From contig CAUJHO010000024.1 in NCBI GenBank assembly GCA_963205025.1, forward strand, positions 1-47,161: a DNA stretch of 47,161 bases. The letters run 5' to 3'. The DNA comes from Pseudomonadota bacterium (GTDB lineage Bacteria; Pseudomonadota; Alphaproteobacteria; Caulobacterales; Caulobacteraceae). Below the pieces are notes generated by a model that saw nothing but the letters and a program-made list of their open reading frames with translations, did not search any database and had not been told where the DNA came from. Each line of letters opens with the position of its first letter. The stretch's first letter is position 1. A program made the position numbers and the translations under genes. Shown one piece after another: positions 18,272-27,513 of this stretch.

Positions 18272-18292
18272 CCCTCTCCCGATGGGAGAGGG
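18272..18292. repeat. Palindrome CCCTCTCCC-GAT-GGGAGAGGG
   Basis: A perfect 9-base inverted repeat with a 3-base loop lies 15 bases before the gatB start. The right arm is purine-rich like a ribosome-binding site, so the hairpin could hide part of the gatB translation start. A weaker relative (TCTCCC/GGGAGA) lies just after gatB at 19829-19845. This type of intergenic palindrome is frequent in alphaproteobacterial genomes as I know them. Confidence 0.6.
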
Positions 18293-18306
18293 TTAAAGAA
18301 GACGCC

Positions 18307-19815
18307 ATGACCACCGATACCGCCACCGCCCCCCGCTATGTCATCGAAGGCCGAACCGGCCCATGGGAACTCGTCATGGGTCTGGAGATCCATGCCCAGG
18401 TGGCATCGAACTCCAAGCTGTTTTCCGGGGCCGCCGTCGGCTTCGGGGCCGGGCCGAACGAGCAGGTGTCGCTGGTCGATGCGGGCTTTCCGGGGATGCT
18501 GCCGACACTGAACCGCTGGTGCGTTGAACAGGCGGTCAAGTCGGGGCTGGGCCTGAAGGCCAAGATCAACACCTTCAGCCAGTTTGACCGGAAGAACTAT
18601 TTCTATCCCGACCTGCCGACCGGCTATCAGATCAGCCAGCTGTACCACCCCATCGTCGGCGAGGGCACGGTCGAGGTCGAGCGCGACGACGGCAGCTTTT
18701 TCAACGTCGGGATCGAGCGCCTGCATCTGGAGCAGGACGCCGGCAAGCTGATCCATGCTCTGTCGCCGACCGAGAGCTTTGTCGATCTGAACCGCGCGGG
18801 CACGGCCCTGATGGAGATCGTGTCGCGGCCGCATATCCGCACGCCCGACGAGGCCGTCGCCTACGTCAAGAAGATCCGCATGATCCTGATGTATCTGGGT
18901 GCCTGCGACGGCGACATGGAGAAGGGCAATCTCAGGGCCGATGTGAATGTGTCGGTGTGCCGGGTCGGCGGCTATGACGCCTTCATGGCGACGGGCGATT
19001 TCAGCCATCTGGGCACGCGCTGCGAGATCAAGAACGTCAATTCGTTCCGCTTCATCAACCAGGCCATCCAGTATGAGGCCCGGCGTCAGGTCGAGATCCT
19101 GGAAGACGGCGGCAAGATCGATCAGGAAACCCGCCTGTTCGACCCGAACAAGGGCGAGACGCGTTCGATGCGCTCGAAGGAAGAGGCCCAGGACTATCGC
19201 TATTTCCCGGACCCGGACCTGCTGCCGCTGGAGCTGGAACAGGCCTGGATCGACGAGATCCGCGCGTCGCTGCCCGAACTGCCCGACGACAAGCGCCGGC
19301 GCTTCATGGCCGACTATGGCCTGTCGCAATATGACGCCGGGGTGCTGATCGCCGAACAGGCCAAGGCCGACTATTTCGAGGCCGCCGCGAAGGGACGCGA
19401 CGCCAAGCTGGTGTCCAACTGGGTGACCAATGAGGTGTCGGCCCGCCTGACCGCCGATGGGCTGGAGTTCGACGCCAACCCCCTGCCCGCCGCCCATGTG
19501 GCCGAGCTGGTCGAGCTGATCGAGACGGACGTCATCTCGTCCAAGATCGCCAAGGAAGTGTTCGATCACGTCTGGAACGGCGAAGGCTCTCCGGCCCAGG
19601 TGGTGGAGGCGCGCGGCCTGAAACAGGTGACCGACACCGGTGCCATCGAGGCCGCCATCGACGACATCATCGCCGCCAATCCGGGTCAGGTCGCGGCCGT
19701 GAAGGACAAGCCCCAGGCGCTGGGCTGGTTCGTCGGCCAGGTGATGAAGGCCACCGGCGGCAAGGCCAATCCGGCGGCGGTCAATGAGATTTTGAAGGCC
19801 AAGCTGGGGGTTTAG
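18307..19815 (+). CDS. gatB: Aspartyl/glutamyl-tRNA(Asn/Gln) amidotransferase subunit B
   Basis: GatB is the catalytic partner of GatA and GatC in the enzyme that converts Glu-tRNA(Gln) and Asp-tRNA(Asn) to the amide forms in bacteria lacking GlnRS or AsnRS. The 502-residue product shows [18 protein letters not shown] near the N-terminus, [16 protein letters not shown], the kinase-like core with [11 protein letters not shown] and [14 protein letters not shown], and the C-terminal YqeY-like tail ending [10 protein letters not shown] used the ATG at 18307 because it begins the conserved region; the open frame extends further back through the palindrome, which looks non-coding. gatA and gatC are not in the window. 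The upstream hairpin may affect its translation. A 95-residue conserved protein follows 111 bases later. Confidence 0.97.
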   Translation: MTTDTATAPRYVIEGRTGPWELVMGLEIHAQVASNSKLFSGAAVGFGAGPNEQVSLVDAGFPGMLPTLNRWCVEQAVKSGLGLKAKINTFSQFDRKNYFYPDLPTGYQISQLYHPIVGEGTVEVERDDGSFFNVGIERLHLEQDAGKLIHALSPTESFVDLNRAGTALMEIVSRPHIRTPDEAVAYVKKIRMILMYLGACDGDMEKGNLRADVNVSVCRVGGYDAFMATGDFSHLGTRCEIKNVNSFRFINQAIQYEARRQVEILEDGGKIDQETRLFDPNKGETRSMRSKEEAQDYRYFPDPDLLPLELEQAWIDEIRASLPELPDDKRRRFMADYGLSQYDAGVLIAEQAKADYFEAAAKGRDAKLVSNWVTNEVSARLTADGLEFDANPLPAAHVAELVELIETDVISSKIAKEVFDHVWNGEGSPAQVVEARGLKQVTDTGAIEAAIDDIIAANPGQVAAVKDKPQALGWFVGQVMKATGGKANPAAVNEILKAKLGV

Positions 19816-19828
19816 CTTCGTGATCCCG

Positions 19829-19845
19829 TCTCCCCTGGTGGGAGA
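19829..19845. repeat. Weak palindrome TCTCCC-CTGGT-GGGAGA after gatB
   Basis: A 6-base inverted repeat lies 14 bases after the gatB stop. It shares its CTCCC...GGGAG core with the stronger palindrome before gatB, so gatB is flanked by two related elements. It could also weakly terminate or stabilise the gatB transcript, but no T-run follows. Confidence 0.4.
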
Positions 19846-19926
19846 AGGGGTCAATGAGCAGCTTGCAGCGAACCCTTGCTTCCCGCCCGTGCTGCGGCCC
19901 ATGCTGCGCCCCACCGGAGGCTCCGC

Positions 19927-20214
19927 ATGACCCGCATCGTTCAGATCAAGAACGTCAATCAGCCCGGCAAGCTGTATCCGCGCGACGCGGACAAGATGGA
20001 GAAAATCTCCGCTGCCCTGCTCTCGGTCCTGCCGACCGACACGCCGGGCCTGACGCAGTCAGAGATGATCAAGGCCCTGCGCGGCGCGGTGTCCGAAGCC
20101 GACTTTCCCGGCACGACCCACGGCTGGTGGGGCAAGTCGGCGCAGCTGCATCTGGAAGCCGAAGGCCTGGTCATCCGCGATGCGACCAAGCCGCTGACCT
20201 GGCGGCGGGCTTGA
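19927..20214 (+). CDS. Small conserved protein, DUF6958-like
   Basis: The 95-residue product starts MTRIVQIKNVNQPGKLYPR and continues with DADKMEKISAALLSVLP, GLTQSEMIKALRGAV and GWWGKSAQLHLEAEGLVIR, ending in TKPLTWRRA. The arrangement of helices followed by an LEAEGLVIR turn resembles a small winged-helix fold, and I recall similar proteins grouped as DUF6958, although I am not sure of the number. Function unknown: it might bind nucleic acid or another protein. I chose the ATG at 19927, after GGAGGCTCCGC, because an upstream in-frame ATG at 19876 adds an alanine-rich segment typical of non-coding DNA. It follows gatB on the same strand and precedes hdaA by 82 bases. Confidence 0.7.
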   Translation: MTRIVQIKNVNQPGKLYPRDADKMEKISAALLSVLPTDTPGLTQSEMIKALRGAVSEADFPGTTHGWWGKSAQLHLEAEGLVIRDATKPLTWRRA

Positions 20215-20296
20215 GGCCCACAGAAAGTGCGGGCTTTTCCCCAGACCTGAATCGATGACGACAGATTCTGACGCCCGGGGCCGCTAGAGAGGCAGA

Positions 20297-20983
20297 ATGA
20301 CGTCCGAACCGCGCCGTTTTGCTTCTGACCAGATGCGGTTCCCGCTGGTGCGCGAACCCGTGGGAGCCCTGGCCGTATTCATGCGCGGCCCGTCGAACCG
20401 GCTGGCCGCCGAGACCCTGGATCTGTGGCCCACGGGCGAAGAGGCCAATCTGGCGCTGGTCGGGCCCCAGGGAGCCGGCAAGTCACACCTGGCGGCAGAC
20501 TGGGCCGAGCGGGTCGGGGCGGTAGCGTTTTCCGGGGCCGAGGCCGGCCGGACCGACTTGTCCGAGCTGGAAGGTCGCCCGGTGTTGCTGGACGATGCCG
20601 ACCAGACCGACGACGACACCCTGTTCCACCTGATGAACCTGGCGCGGTCGCCCGGCGGGGCCTTGCTGATGGTGTCGCGCGAGCCGCCGGCGCGCCGCGA
20701 GACGGGCCTGGCGGATCTGAGGTCGCGGCTGGACGCGGTGCGGGTGGTGCGGGTCGAGGCGCCGGACGATGCGGTGCTGGCTGCGGCGCTGCGCCGCTTC
20801 TTTGACGAGCGGGCCATCACGCCCGGTGACGAACTGATCGACTATCTGGTGCTGAGGATCGAACGGTCGATTCCGGCGGCCAAGGCGATGGTGGCCCGGC
20901 TGGATGCCGAAGCCAGCGGGCGCAAGCTGAACCGAGCCCTGGCCCGCGCCCTGCTGGATGACGAAACGGCAGAGTTGTTCTAA
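20297..20983 (+). CDS. hdaA: DnaA regulatory inactivator HdaA (Hda homolog)
   Basis: HdaA is a DnaA-related AAA+ protein that, with the DNA-loaded sliding clamp, triggers ATP hydrolysis by DnaA to prevent repeated initiation of replication. The 228-residue protein carries a probable clamp-binding motif QMRFPL at residues 12-17, Walker [10 protein letters not shown] (about 56-64) and Walker B VLLDDADQ (about 95). The lid region near the C-terminus includes [23 protein letters not shown], the AAA+ lid sequence typical of this family. It lacks the DNA-binding domain of DnaA. The gene is followed 50 bases later by ppk1, an order I know from Caulobacter relatives. The start ATG has AGAGAGGCAGA upstream. 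A possible promoter (TGACGC with GCTAGAGA) lies about 30 bases upstream, but the spacing is short. Confidence 0.92.
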   Translation: MTSEPRRFASDQMRFPLVREPVGALAVFMRGPSNRLAAETLDLWPTGEEANLALVGPQGAGKSHLAADWAERVGAVAFSGAEAGRTDLSELEGRPVLLDDADQTDDDTLFHLMNLARSPGGALLMVSREPPARRETGLADLRSRLDAVRVVRVEAPDDAVLAAALRRFFDERAITPGDELIDYLVLRIERSIPAAKAMVARLDAEASGRKLNRALARALLDDETAELF

Positions 20984-21033
20984 GGGACCGCTGGGCGCTT
21001 GCTGATCGCGCCCCGAACCGTCATTACGCGCCC

Positions 21034-23235
21034 ATGGTCGACACCGCCGACGCCCTGCCCGACGCGAGCGCATCGCGGAGCGAGCCGCTTCGGCTCGACG
21101 AAGACCTGCTGGCCAGCCCGCAGCGCTTCTTCAATCGGGAATTGTCGTGGCTGGCCTTCAACCAGCGCGTCATGGAAGAGGCGACAAATCCGCGCCACCC
21201 GCTGTTCGAGCGCGTCCGGTTCCTGTCGATCTCGGCCAACAACCTGGATGAGTTCTGCATGGTACGCGTGGCCGGCATCAAGGGCCAGGTCCGACGCGGC
21301 GTGCGGGTGCTGTCACAGGACGGCCTGACCCCCTCGGAGACGCTGGAAGCCGTCGATGACGGGACCGAGCGTCTGATGGCCGAACAGCAGAAGACCTGGC
21401 GCAAGCTGAGGCGAGAGCTGGCCGCCGAGGGCATCGAGGTGGTCGATGCCGAACATGTCACCAAGACCGAGCGGGAGCGGCTGGAACCCGAGTTCCTGAG
21501 CCAGCTGTTCGCGGTGCTGACGCCGATGGCGATCGACCCGGCGCACCCCTTCCCGTTTCTGCCCAACCAGGGGTTCTCGCTGGCCTTGAAGCTGCGGCGG
21601 CGCGCGACCGGGCGGACGCTGCATGCCCTGGCTCCGATCCCGACCCAGGTGCAGCGGTTCTGGACCCTGCCGACCGACGGACGCTCGGCCAAGGGGCGCC
21701 GCCGCGTCGTCACCCTGGAGACGATGGTGATGATGTACATCGACCATCTGTTCCCCGGCTGCGATGTCGAGGCGTCGGGCGTGTTCCGGCTGATCCGCGA
21801 CAGCGACATCGAGATCGAGGAAGAGGCCGAGGACCTGGTCCGCGAGTTCGAGAGTCTCCTGAAACAGCGGCGGCTGGGCGACGTCGTCAAGGTGATGATC
21901 GAAAAGGCCATGCCGGAGGATCTGGCCGCCTTCATCGCCGAACAGCTGAACGCCGATCCGCTCGATGTCGACATCATCGACGGCCTGCTGGGACTGGGCC
22001 AGTTGAGCGAACTGATCCCGGCGGCCCGGCCCGAGCTGAAGTTCAAACCCTATGACCCGCGCTTTCCTGAACGCATCCGCGAACATGGCGGCGACAGTTT
22101 CGCGGCGATCCGGGAAAAGGACATCCTGGTCCACCATCCGTTCGAGAGCTTTGACGCCGTGGTCCAGTTCCTGCGTCAGGCCGCGCGTGATCCGAACGTC
22201 ATCGCCATCAAACAGACCCTGTACCGGACCTCCAACGACAGTCCGATCGTCGCGGCCCTGATCGAAGCGGCCGAGCACGGCAAGAACGTCACCGCCCTGG
22301 TCGAGATCAAGGCGCGCTTCGATGAAGAGGCGAACCTGCGCTGGGCCCGCGAGATGGAGCGCGCGGGCGTCCATGTCGTCTTCGGCTTCGTCGAATGGAA
22401 GACCCACGCCAAGATCTCGGCGGTGGTGCGACGCGAGGCCGAGGGTCTGAGAACCTATTGCCACTTCGGGACCGGCAACTATCACCCGGTGACGGCGCGC
22501 ATCTATACCGACCTGTCGCTGTTTACCTGTGACCCGGCGTTCGGGCGCGATGCCGTCAAGGTCTTCAACTTCATCACCGGCTATGCCGAGCCCGACGATC
22601 TGGAGCGGCTGGCGGTGTCGCCTCTGACGCTCAAGCGCCGGCTGCTGGCCCTGATCGAGCGCGAGGCCGACAACGCCCGAAAGGGCAAGCCAGCGGCGAT
22701 CTGGGCCAAGATGAACGCCCTGGTCCATGCCGAGATCATCGACGCCCTGTACCGGGCCAGCCAGGCCGGGGTGAAGATCGACCTGGTCGTGCGCGGCGTC
22801 TGTTGTCTGAGGCCCGGGGTGAAGGGCCTGTCTGAGAACATCACGGTCAAGTCGATCGTCGGGCGCTTCCTGGAGCACGCCCGGATCGCCTGCTTCGCCA
22901 ATGGTCGCGACATGCCCAGCGACCGGGCCGAGGTTTTCTTCTCTTCAGCCGACTGGATGCAGCGCAATCTGGACCGGCGCGTCGAGATCATGGTGCCGGT
23001 GCTCAATCCGACCGTGCACGACCAGATCCTGGATCAGATCATGCTGGCCAACCTCAAGGACGAGGCCCAGAGCTGGATCCTGAATGCCGATGGCACCTAT
23101 TCGCGCGCCAGGGCCGGCAAGGCGGGATCCCCCTTCTCGGCCCACGACTATTTCATGACCAATCCCAGCCTGTCCGGGCGCGGTCGCCGCGCCAAGGACC
23201 GGCCAAAGGCCATCCGCTATGACCGCAAACGCTGA
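21034..23235 (+). CDS. ppk: Polyphosphate kinase 1
   Basis: PPK1 makes inorganic polyphosphate reversibly from ATP, through a phosphorylated histidine, and is usually a membrane-associated cytoplasmic enzyme. The 733-residue product includes the N-terminal segment [19 protein letters not shown], the ATP-site region [12 protein letters not shown] and [18 protein letters not shown], and the two conserved histidine stretches [19 protein letters not shown] and [19 protein letters not shown]. The conserved C-terminal stretch [20 protein letters not shown] is also present. The start used has no strong Shine-Dalgarno element but fits family length. Its last 17 bases overlap the start of ppx, so synthesis and breakdown of polyphosphate are translationally coupled. 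hdaA directly upstream suggests one transcription unit linking stress polymer metabolism and replication control. Confidence 0.97.
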   Translation: MVDTADALPDASASRSEPLRLDEDLLASPQRFFNRELSWLAFNQRVMEEATNPRHPLFERVRFLSISANNLDEFCMVRVAGIKGQVRRGVRVLSQDGLTPSETLEAVDDGTERLMAEQQKTWRKLRRELAAEGIEVVDAEHVTKTERERLEPEFLSQLFAVLTPMAIDPAHPFPFLPNQGFSLALKLRRRATGRTLHALAPIPTQVQRFWTLPTDGRSAKGRRRVVTLETMVMMYIDHLFPGCDVEASGVFRLIRDSDIEIEEEAEDLVREFESLLKQRRLGDVVKVMIEKAMPEDLAAFIAEQLNADPLDVDIIDGLLGLGQLSELIPAARPELKFKPYDPRFPERIREHGGDSFAAIREKDILVHHPFESFDAVVQFLRQAARDPNVIAIKQTLYRTSNDSPIVAALIEAAEHGKNVTALVEIKARFDEEANLRWAREMERAGVHVVFGFVEWKTHAKISAVVRREAEGLRTYCHFGTGNYHPVTARIYTDLSLFTCDPAFGRDAVKVFNFITGYAEPDDLERLAVSPLTLKRRLLALIEREADNARKGKPAAIWAKMNALVHAEIIDALYRASQAGVKIDLVVRGVCCLRPGVKGLSENITVKSIVGRFLEHARIACFANGRDMPSDRAEVFFSSADWMQRNLDRRVEIMVPVLNPTVHDQILDQIMLANLKDEAQSWILNADGTYSRARAGKAGSPFSAHDYFMTNPSLSGRGRRAKDRPKAIRYDRKR

Positions 23236-24706
23236 GTTTCGCGCGCGTCAGGGGGCGGTGCTGGACGTCGGGTCCAACTCGGTGCGCCTGGTCGTCTATG
23301 GGCTGCAGGGCCGCGCCATCTGGACCGGCTACAATGAAAAGGTGCTGGCAGGCCTCGGGCGCGAGGTCGCCACCTCCGGCAAATTGTCGCCCGAGGGGGT
23401 GACCCAGGCGGTCGATACGCTGAAGCGGCTGGCGGTGCTGATGCAGGCATTGCCGCTGTCCGAGCGGCACATCGTGGCGACCGCCGCGGTGCGCGAGGCC
23501 GAGGACGGCGCGGCCTTCTGTGACCGGGTGGCCGCCGAGACCGGCCTGAGGATCCGCGTCCTGTCCGGCGAGCAGGAGGCCCGATATGCGGCCCTGGGCG
23601 TCATCGCCGGCAATCCGGTGGCCGAGGGTCTCGTCGCCGACCTGGGCGGGTCCAGCCTGGAACTGGTGCCGGTCTCGGACGGCGAGCCGGGCGCGGGCAT
23701 GACCCTGCCGCTTGGACCCTTTGCGATGCAGGACGCGCGCGACGATCCGACCCGCGAGATCGACCGGCGACTGGAGGCCGCCCGCGGCCTGAAGGCCCGA
23801 ACCCTGCACGCCGTCGGCGGGGCCTGGCGCAGCCTGGCCCTGCTGCATATGCGCCAGCAGGGCCACGCCCTGGAGATCGTGCATCAGTACGAAATGAGCG
23901 CCCGCGACGTCGATGACCTGGCCGAGCTGTTGGGCCGGCTGTCCCGGGCTTCACTGGAGAAGCTCAACCGCACCAACAAGGCCCGCGCCCTGACCCTGCC
24001 CCACGCCGCCCAGGTGCTGTCGCGACTGTGCCGGGCGGTGAAGGCCGAAACCGTCTCCTTTTCGGCCTTTGGTCTGCGGGAAGGGTTGTTGCTGGAATCC
24101 ATGCCGCCGCAGGTGCGGGCGCGTGATCCCCTGCTGGAGGGATGCCGGGCCCTGGGCGACCGCGAAAGCCTGGAGCACGGCCTGGATCGGGTGATTGTGG
24201 CCTGGCTGGCACCCGTACTGGACCTGCTGACCCCCTATTTTCCCAATGGCCGCGATGGCGTCATGCTGGCGGCCGGAGCGGCCCTGGTCGACGTCGGGTC
24301 GCGTCTGCACCCCGATCACCGGGCTGCGGTCGCCTTTGAACAGGTGCTGCGGGCACCCGTGGCGGGGCTGGTCCACGCCGAGCGTGCCTTCCTGGCCCAG
24401 GCGATCTACGCCCGTTACGGCGGCCAGGACACGCCAGAGGCTCAGTTGGTGGGTCGTCTGCTCGGGCCGGAGGGCCTTGAGCGCGCGCGCGTCTATGGCC
24501 TGGCCCTGCGACTGGCCAGCGACCTGTCGGCGCGGTCGCCGGAGCTGTTGTCCAAGACACGATTGAAGGCGGCCAACGGCGACCTCGTCCTGACCGTCGA
24601 CAGCCACCATGGCGACCTGATCCGCGGGGAAAAGGTCAGGAAGCGCCTCGGGGCCCTGGCCCAGGCTCTGGAGTTGACCGCCCGGATGCAGCCCGTGTCG
24701 GCATGA
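23219..24706 (+). CDS. ppx: Exopolyphosphatase
   Basis: This ASKHA-fold enzyme releases phosphate from polyphosphate chain ends and may also act on (p)ppGpp, as in the Ppx/GppA family. The 495-residue product begins with the phosphate-1 loop [16 protein letters not shown] (about 13), has [14 protein letters not shown] and the phosphate-2 loop [12 protein letters not shown] (about 140), and a C-terminal helical (HD-like) part typical of the longer bacterial Ppx. Its start lies inside the ppk reading frame (17-base overlap), so the two are translationally coupled. Its stop TGA overlaps the ATG of the next gene (ATGA). A second Ppx/GppA homolog of 350 residues, lacking the long C-terminal part, is at 45938-46990; this one, beside ppk, is the likely dedicated exopolyphosphatase. 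Confidence 0.94.
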   Translation: MTANAEFRARQGAVLDVGSNSVRLVVYGLQGRAIWTGYNEKVLAGLGREVATSGKLSPEGVTQAVDTLKRLAVLMQALPLSERHIVATAAVREAEDGAAFCDRVAAETGLRIRVLSGEQEARYAALGVIAGNPVAEGLVADLGGSSLELVPVSDGEPGAGMTLPLGPFAMQDARDDPTREIDRRLEAARGLKARTLHAVGGAWRSLALLHMRQQGHALEIVHQYEMSARDVDDLAELLGRLSRASLEKLNRTNKARALTLPHAAQVLSRLCRAVKAETVSFSAFGLREGLLLESMPPQVRARDPLLEGCRALGDRESLEHGLDRVIVAWLAPVLDLLTPYFPNGRDGVMLAAGAALVDVGSRLHPDHRAAVAFEQVLRAPVAGLVHAERAFLAQAIYARYGGQDTPEAQLVGRLLGPEGLERARVYGLALRLASDLSARSPELLSKTRLKAANGDLVLTVDSHHGDLIRGEKVRKRLGALAQALELTARMQPVSA

Positions 24707-25146
24707 GGAGGCTGTTTGGTCTGATCGGCAGCCCGGTAGGCCTTGCGGTGTGCTTGGCCGCCGTGGTCGGTGGCTATGCGCTCTGGGCTCTGGGACGGTT
24801 CGGCCCCCGGGACATCCCTGCCGATGCCCCGGCCTGCGCCCAGGTCGAATGGGCGGCGCTGAATGCCCGGGGGGTGAGGTTCGGCTCGTTTTCCAACAGC
24901 GGTGATCGCGCCCAACAGGAGGATGCGGCCGGGGTCTTGCCACGCCAGGGCGTCCCCTATCCGCGATGTATCGAGATCTTCGGCGACAAGACCTGCAACC
25001 TCGTCGGACCGGGCCTCTATCAGGTGAACCGTCCCGACGGGCCGCTGGCCATCGTCCTTGAAGACGGCCAGTCGGCGCGCCTGCACAACGCGCCCGACCA
25101 GCCCTTCCGATGCGGCCTGCTGAACACCGGTGGCGGCGACCGATGA
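24703..25146 (+). CDS. Small membrane-anchored protein of unknown function
   Basis: The 147-residue product has one membrane segment (about 9-31: [20 protein letters not shown]) and a C-terminal domain facing outside or in the periplasm. This domain has four cysteines ([27 protein letters not shown] and FRCGLLNTG), possibly two disulfides, and a repeated pattern of short strands such as [17 protein letters not shown] do not recognise a family. The context is tight: its start overlaps the ppx stop (ATGA), and its stop overlaps the queA start, so it is translated as part of the hdaA-ppk-ppx-queA run. It may belong to polyphosphate or queuosine handling, but neither link can be shown from sequence. 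Confidence 0.65.
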   Translation: MRRLFGLIGSPVGLAVCLAAVVGGYALWALGRFGPRDIPADAPACAQVEWAALNARGVRFGSFSNSGDRAQQEDAAGVLPRQGVPYPRCIEIFGDKTCNLVGPGLYQVNRPDGPLAIVLEDGQSARLHNAPDQPFRCGLLNTGGGDR

Positions 25147-26225
25147 GGGTCTCCGACTTTGATTTTGACCTGCCCAACGACCGCATCGCCCTGCGGCCCG
25201 TCAGCCCGCGCGACAGTGCCCGCCTGCTCGTCGTGCGGCCCGCTCAAGGGATGGAAGACAGGATTGTGCGCGACCTGCCGGATCTGCTTCAGCCCGGTGA
25301 CGCCCTGGTGTTCAATGATACGCGCGTGATCCCGGCCCGGCTGGCCGGCGAACGGCACCGCGACGACCTCGCCCCGATCAGGGTCGAGGCCACCCTGCAC
25401 CATCGCGACAGCACCGCTGTCTGGTCAGCCTTCATGAAGCCGGGCAAGCGGATCAGGCCCGGCGACCGCATCCGTTTCGGGGCGAGCGGGGACGACGCCT
25501 GCTTGCTGGGGCGGCTCGACGCGACCGTCCTGACCAAGGGCGAGGACGGTCTGATTACCCTGAAGTTCGAGCTGGGCGGTCCGGCCCTGGATGACGCCAT
25601 CCGCGACATCGGGGTGATGCCCCTGCCCCCCTATATCGCCGCCCAGCGCCCCGAGGACGATCAGGACCGGGCCGACTATCAGACGGTCTTTGCCGAGCAT
25701 GACGGCTCGGTCGCCGCCCCGACGGCGGGCCTGCATTTCACGCCGGGCCTGCTGGAAACGCTCAAGGCGCGCGGCGTGACGACCCATGCCGTGACCCTGC
25801 ACGTCGGAGCGGGCACCTTCTTGCCCGTCAAGGCTGACGACACCGACGACCACCGGATGCATTCGGAATGGGGCGAGGTCTCGGCCGCGACCGCTGAGGC
25901 CCTGAACGCCGTCAAGGCGCGCGGCGGCCGCATCGTCTGTGTCGGTACGACGTCGCTGAGGCTGCTGGAAAGTGCGGCGGACGAGGACGGCGTGATCCAG
26001 CCCTTTCACGGCGACACCGCCATCTTCATCACGCCGGGATACCGGTTCCGGGCGGTCGATGTGCTGATGACCAACTTCCACCTGCCGCGCTCGACCCTGT
26101 TCATGCTGGTCTCGGCCTTCGCTGGTCTCCAGACGATGAAAGCCGCCTACGGCCACGCGGTCGCAGACGGCTATCGCTTCTATTCCTATGGCGACGGCAG
26201 TTTGCTGTTCCGGAGCGCGCCGTGA
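25143..26225 (+). CDS. queA: S-adenosylmethionine:tRNA ribosyltransferase-isomerase
   Basis: QueA builds the epoxyqueuosine cyclopentane ring on preQ1-modified tRNA by transferring ribose from S-adenosylmethionine. The 360-residue protein is of normal length. It begins [19 protein letters not shown], which matches the family opening. Later conserved blocks are [65 protein letters not shown] and the C-terminal [21 protein letters not shown] block ([18 protein letters not shown]). I used the ATG at 25143 (overlapping the preceding stop) rather than an upstream in-frame ATG that adds a non-family segment. Tgt, which inserts the preQ1 base, is encoded 1.3 kb downstream on the same strand, so the window carries two adjacent steps of the queuosine pathway. 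Confidence 0.97.
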   Translation: MRVSDFDFDLPNDRIALRPVSPRDSARLLVVRPAQGMEDRIVRDLPDLLQPGDALVFNDTRVIPARLAGERHRDDLAPIRVEATLHHRDSTAVWSAFMKPGKRIRPGDRIRFGASGDDACLLGRLDATVLTKGEDGLITLKFELGGPALDDAIRDIGVMPLPPYIAAQRPEDDQDRADYQTVFAEHDGSVAAPTAGLHFTPGLLETLKARGVTTHAVTLHVGAGTFLPVKADDTDDHRMHSEWGEVSAATAEALNAVKARGGRIVCVGTTSLRLLESAADEDGVIQPFHGDTAIFITPGYRFRAVDVLMTNFHLPRSTLFMLVSAFAGLQTMKAAYGHAVADGYRFYSYGDGSLLFRSAP

Positions 26226-26701
26226 ACGACGCCCCGCCCGACCCCCTGGTCGCGACCTTGCACATCCTGGCCGAGGCGGCGCGTGAGCTTGAGGATCCGT
26301 GGTGGGTGTTCGGCGGCGCGGCCATGAGACTGGCCGGGCTGGACGATCTGTATGTGCCCGATGTCGATGTGATGGCCAGCCCGCGCGACGCGCAGCGCCT
26401 GATCGAGGCGCTGCATGGCCGCGCTGTCACAGACCCGGGCGAGGGCCTGTTCCGCTCTCGAATATTCGGCCAGATCCTGACCACGCCTGTGCCCATCGAT
26501 GTGATGGGACAGATGGAGGTGCGCTCCGGCGCGGACTGGTCGCCGGTCGTCTTCGAGACCCGGTGGCCGGTGGAGGTTCAGGGCGTTGTCATTCCGATCC
26601 CGACAATCGCCGAACAGATCGCCGTCTGCCGCCAGTTCGGGCGATCCAAGGACCTGCAACGCGCCGAAAAGCTGGAGACCCTGATCCGCCAGCCGTCCTG
26701 A
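26222..26701 (+). CDS. Nucleotidyltransferase-fold protein
   Basis: This 159-residue protein looks like a member of the minimal nucleotidyltransferase (NTase) group. The signature [13 protein letters not shown] (about residues 27-39) is followed after a short gap by VPDVDVMAS (about 45-53), with the paired aspartates expected to bind magnesium; a third Asp may be in VPIDVMGQ. Members of this broad fold include antitoxin-like AbiEii/MNT proteins and tRNA-modifying enzymes, so its substrate cannot be inferred. The start is a GTG that overlaps the stop codon of queA by three bases, suggesting co-translation. Its nearest functional neighbours are queA and tgt, so a role in tRNA metabolism is conceivable. 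No partner toxin-like gene is seen beside it. Confidence 0.6.
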   Translation: MNDAPPDPLVATLHILAEAARELEDPWWVFGGAAMRLAGLDDLYVPDVDVMASPRDAQRLIEALHGRAVTDPGEGLFRSRIFGQILTTPVPIDVMGQMEVRSGADWSPVVFETRWPVEVQGVVIPIPTIAEQIAVCRQFGRSKDLQRAEKLETLIRQPS

Positions 26702-26820
26702 GGGGCTCAGGTTCGGCGGCCCCCCGAACGCAACAGGCCGCCTGCGACCACGCGATCACAGACGGCCTTCCGGGCTATTGGCAGGGTGACGCCAGCCTGT
26801 TGGTCTGCGCCTGACGCGCC

Positions 26821-27348
26821 CTAGCTGATGGATTCAGCGGCAGCCGTGACCGCCTTGAGATCATCCAGTGACCTGGCCTGGCCATCGGTAATCAGAACCG
26901 CTGCGGCCGGCGGCGCCGCGACGCCGGCGACATCCGCCACCAGGGCGGCGCTATCGCCAAAGGCCAGGACAGGCAGGCCCGCGGCCAGGGCGCGGCGGGC
27001 TGCGTCCTTGACGTTCACATCGGCATCGTCACCATCGGGCACAACCAGCCCGCGCAGGGTGCCGCTATCCAGGTCCTTCAGGTCAGCAGTCGCCAGGATG
27101 GTTACGCCGCCCTCGCTGATCGGTTCATCCGAGACGGACAGCGGGGCCAGGCCCAGACCCGCACTACGCACCACCTGTTCCGCATCGGCCAGGCTCCCGA
27201 AGTTCGAACCCTTGCGCATCAGCAGGCCCACGCGGGCACGAACGGGCGGGCGGGCATGGGGGGTGCGACGATTGTTGGAACGGGGGGCGGAATGGCTCTG
27301 GCGTTGTGCGTACAAGGGATGTCCTTCGAAGGTTGATGTGGTCGCCAT
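26821..27348 (-). CDS. DJ-1/PfpI-like fold protein lacking the catalytic cysteine
   Basis: The 175-residue product begins with a basic, disordered stretch of about 40 residues (including RQSHSAPRSNNRRTPHARPP). A Rossmann-like domain of alternating strands and helices follows: VRARVGLLMRKGSNFGS, then TLRGLVVPDGDDADVN, then AGLPVLAFGDSAALVADVAG. The order and the VVPDGD turn resemble the class I glutamine-amidotransferase/DJ-1 fold. The nucleophile position after the VLAFG strand is Asp-Ser rather than a cysteine, so enzymatic activity of the usual type is unlikely. I started it at the ATG at 27348; upstream extension is possible but the added segment looks non-coding. It lies divergent to tgt with 165 bases between them and converges on the nucleotidyltransferase-like gene. 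Confidence 0.5.
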   Translation of the reverse strand: MATTSTFEGHPLYAQRQSHSAPRSNNRRTPHARPPVRARVGLLMRKGSNFGSLADAEQVVRSAGLGLAPLSVSDEPISEGGVTILATADLKDLDSGTLRGLVVPDGDDADVNVKDAARRALAAGLPVLAFGDSAALVADVAGVAAPPAAAVLITDGQARSLDDLKAVTAAAESIS

Positions 27349-27513
27349 CGGGCCGGACAGAAACGCAAACGCGCCCTCGCGCGACGCGCGGGGCGGCCTG
27401 TCAGGACGATGTCGGATGCCTTCAAGGATGGGGGCTGGGGCCACCAGATGCAACCTTGGCCGTTTCACAAGGCGGTTTCGTCGCCCCGATTATCGGTGTA
27501 GAGCGCCGCGCCG

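Larger units (their letters stand above)
17894..18306 (+). repeat. Repeat-rich 413-base gap before gatB
   Basis: No convincing gene is present. Three head-to-tail 9-base units of the form GGTGCACTA lie at 17984-18010 (GGTGCACTA, GGTGCACTA, GCTGCACTA), a partial copy is at 17969-17974 (TGCACT), and a fourth full copy is at 18068-18076. A partly repeated AGTGATT...TTTGCAC motif lies between them (about 18021-18061). This stretch is richer in A+T than its surroundings. A terminator-like hairpin (18058-18081) and a CCCTCTCCC/GGGAGAGGG palindrome (18272-18292) also lie in the gap. No CRISPR structure exists because there are no unique spacers. Confidence 0.6.

Noticed and set aside
18211-18306. 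Upstream extension of gatB from 18211
   Set aside because: It reads through the CCCTCTCCC palindrome and adds low-complexity residues not seen in GatB; the ATG at 18307 starts the family-like sequence.
17980-19914. Minus-strand frame opposite gatB running into the repeat region
   Set aside because: gatB is certain on the plus strand; the antisense frame is a composition artefact, and its start lies beyond gatB without a ribosome-binding site.
20215-20296. Sigma-70-like promoter before hdaA (TGACGC ... GCTAGAGA)
   Set aside because: The spacing between the two boxes is shorter than in typical Caulobacter-type promoters, so I did not list it as a feature.
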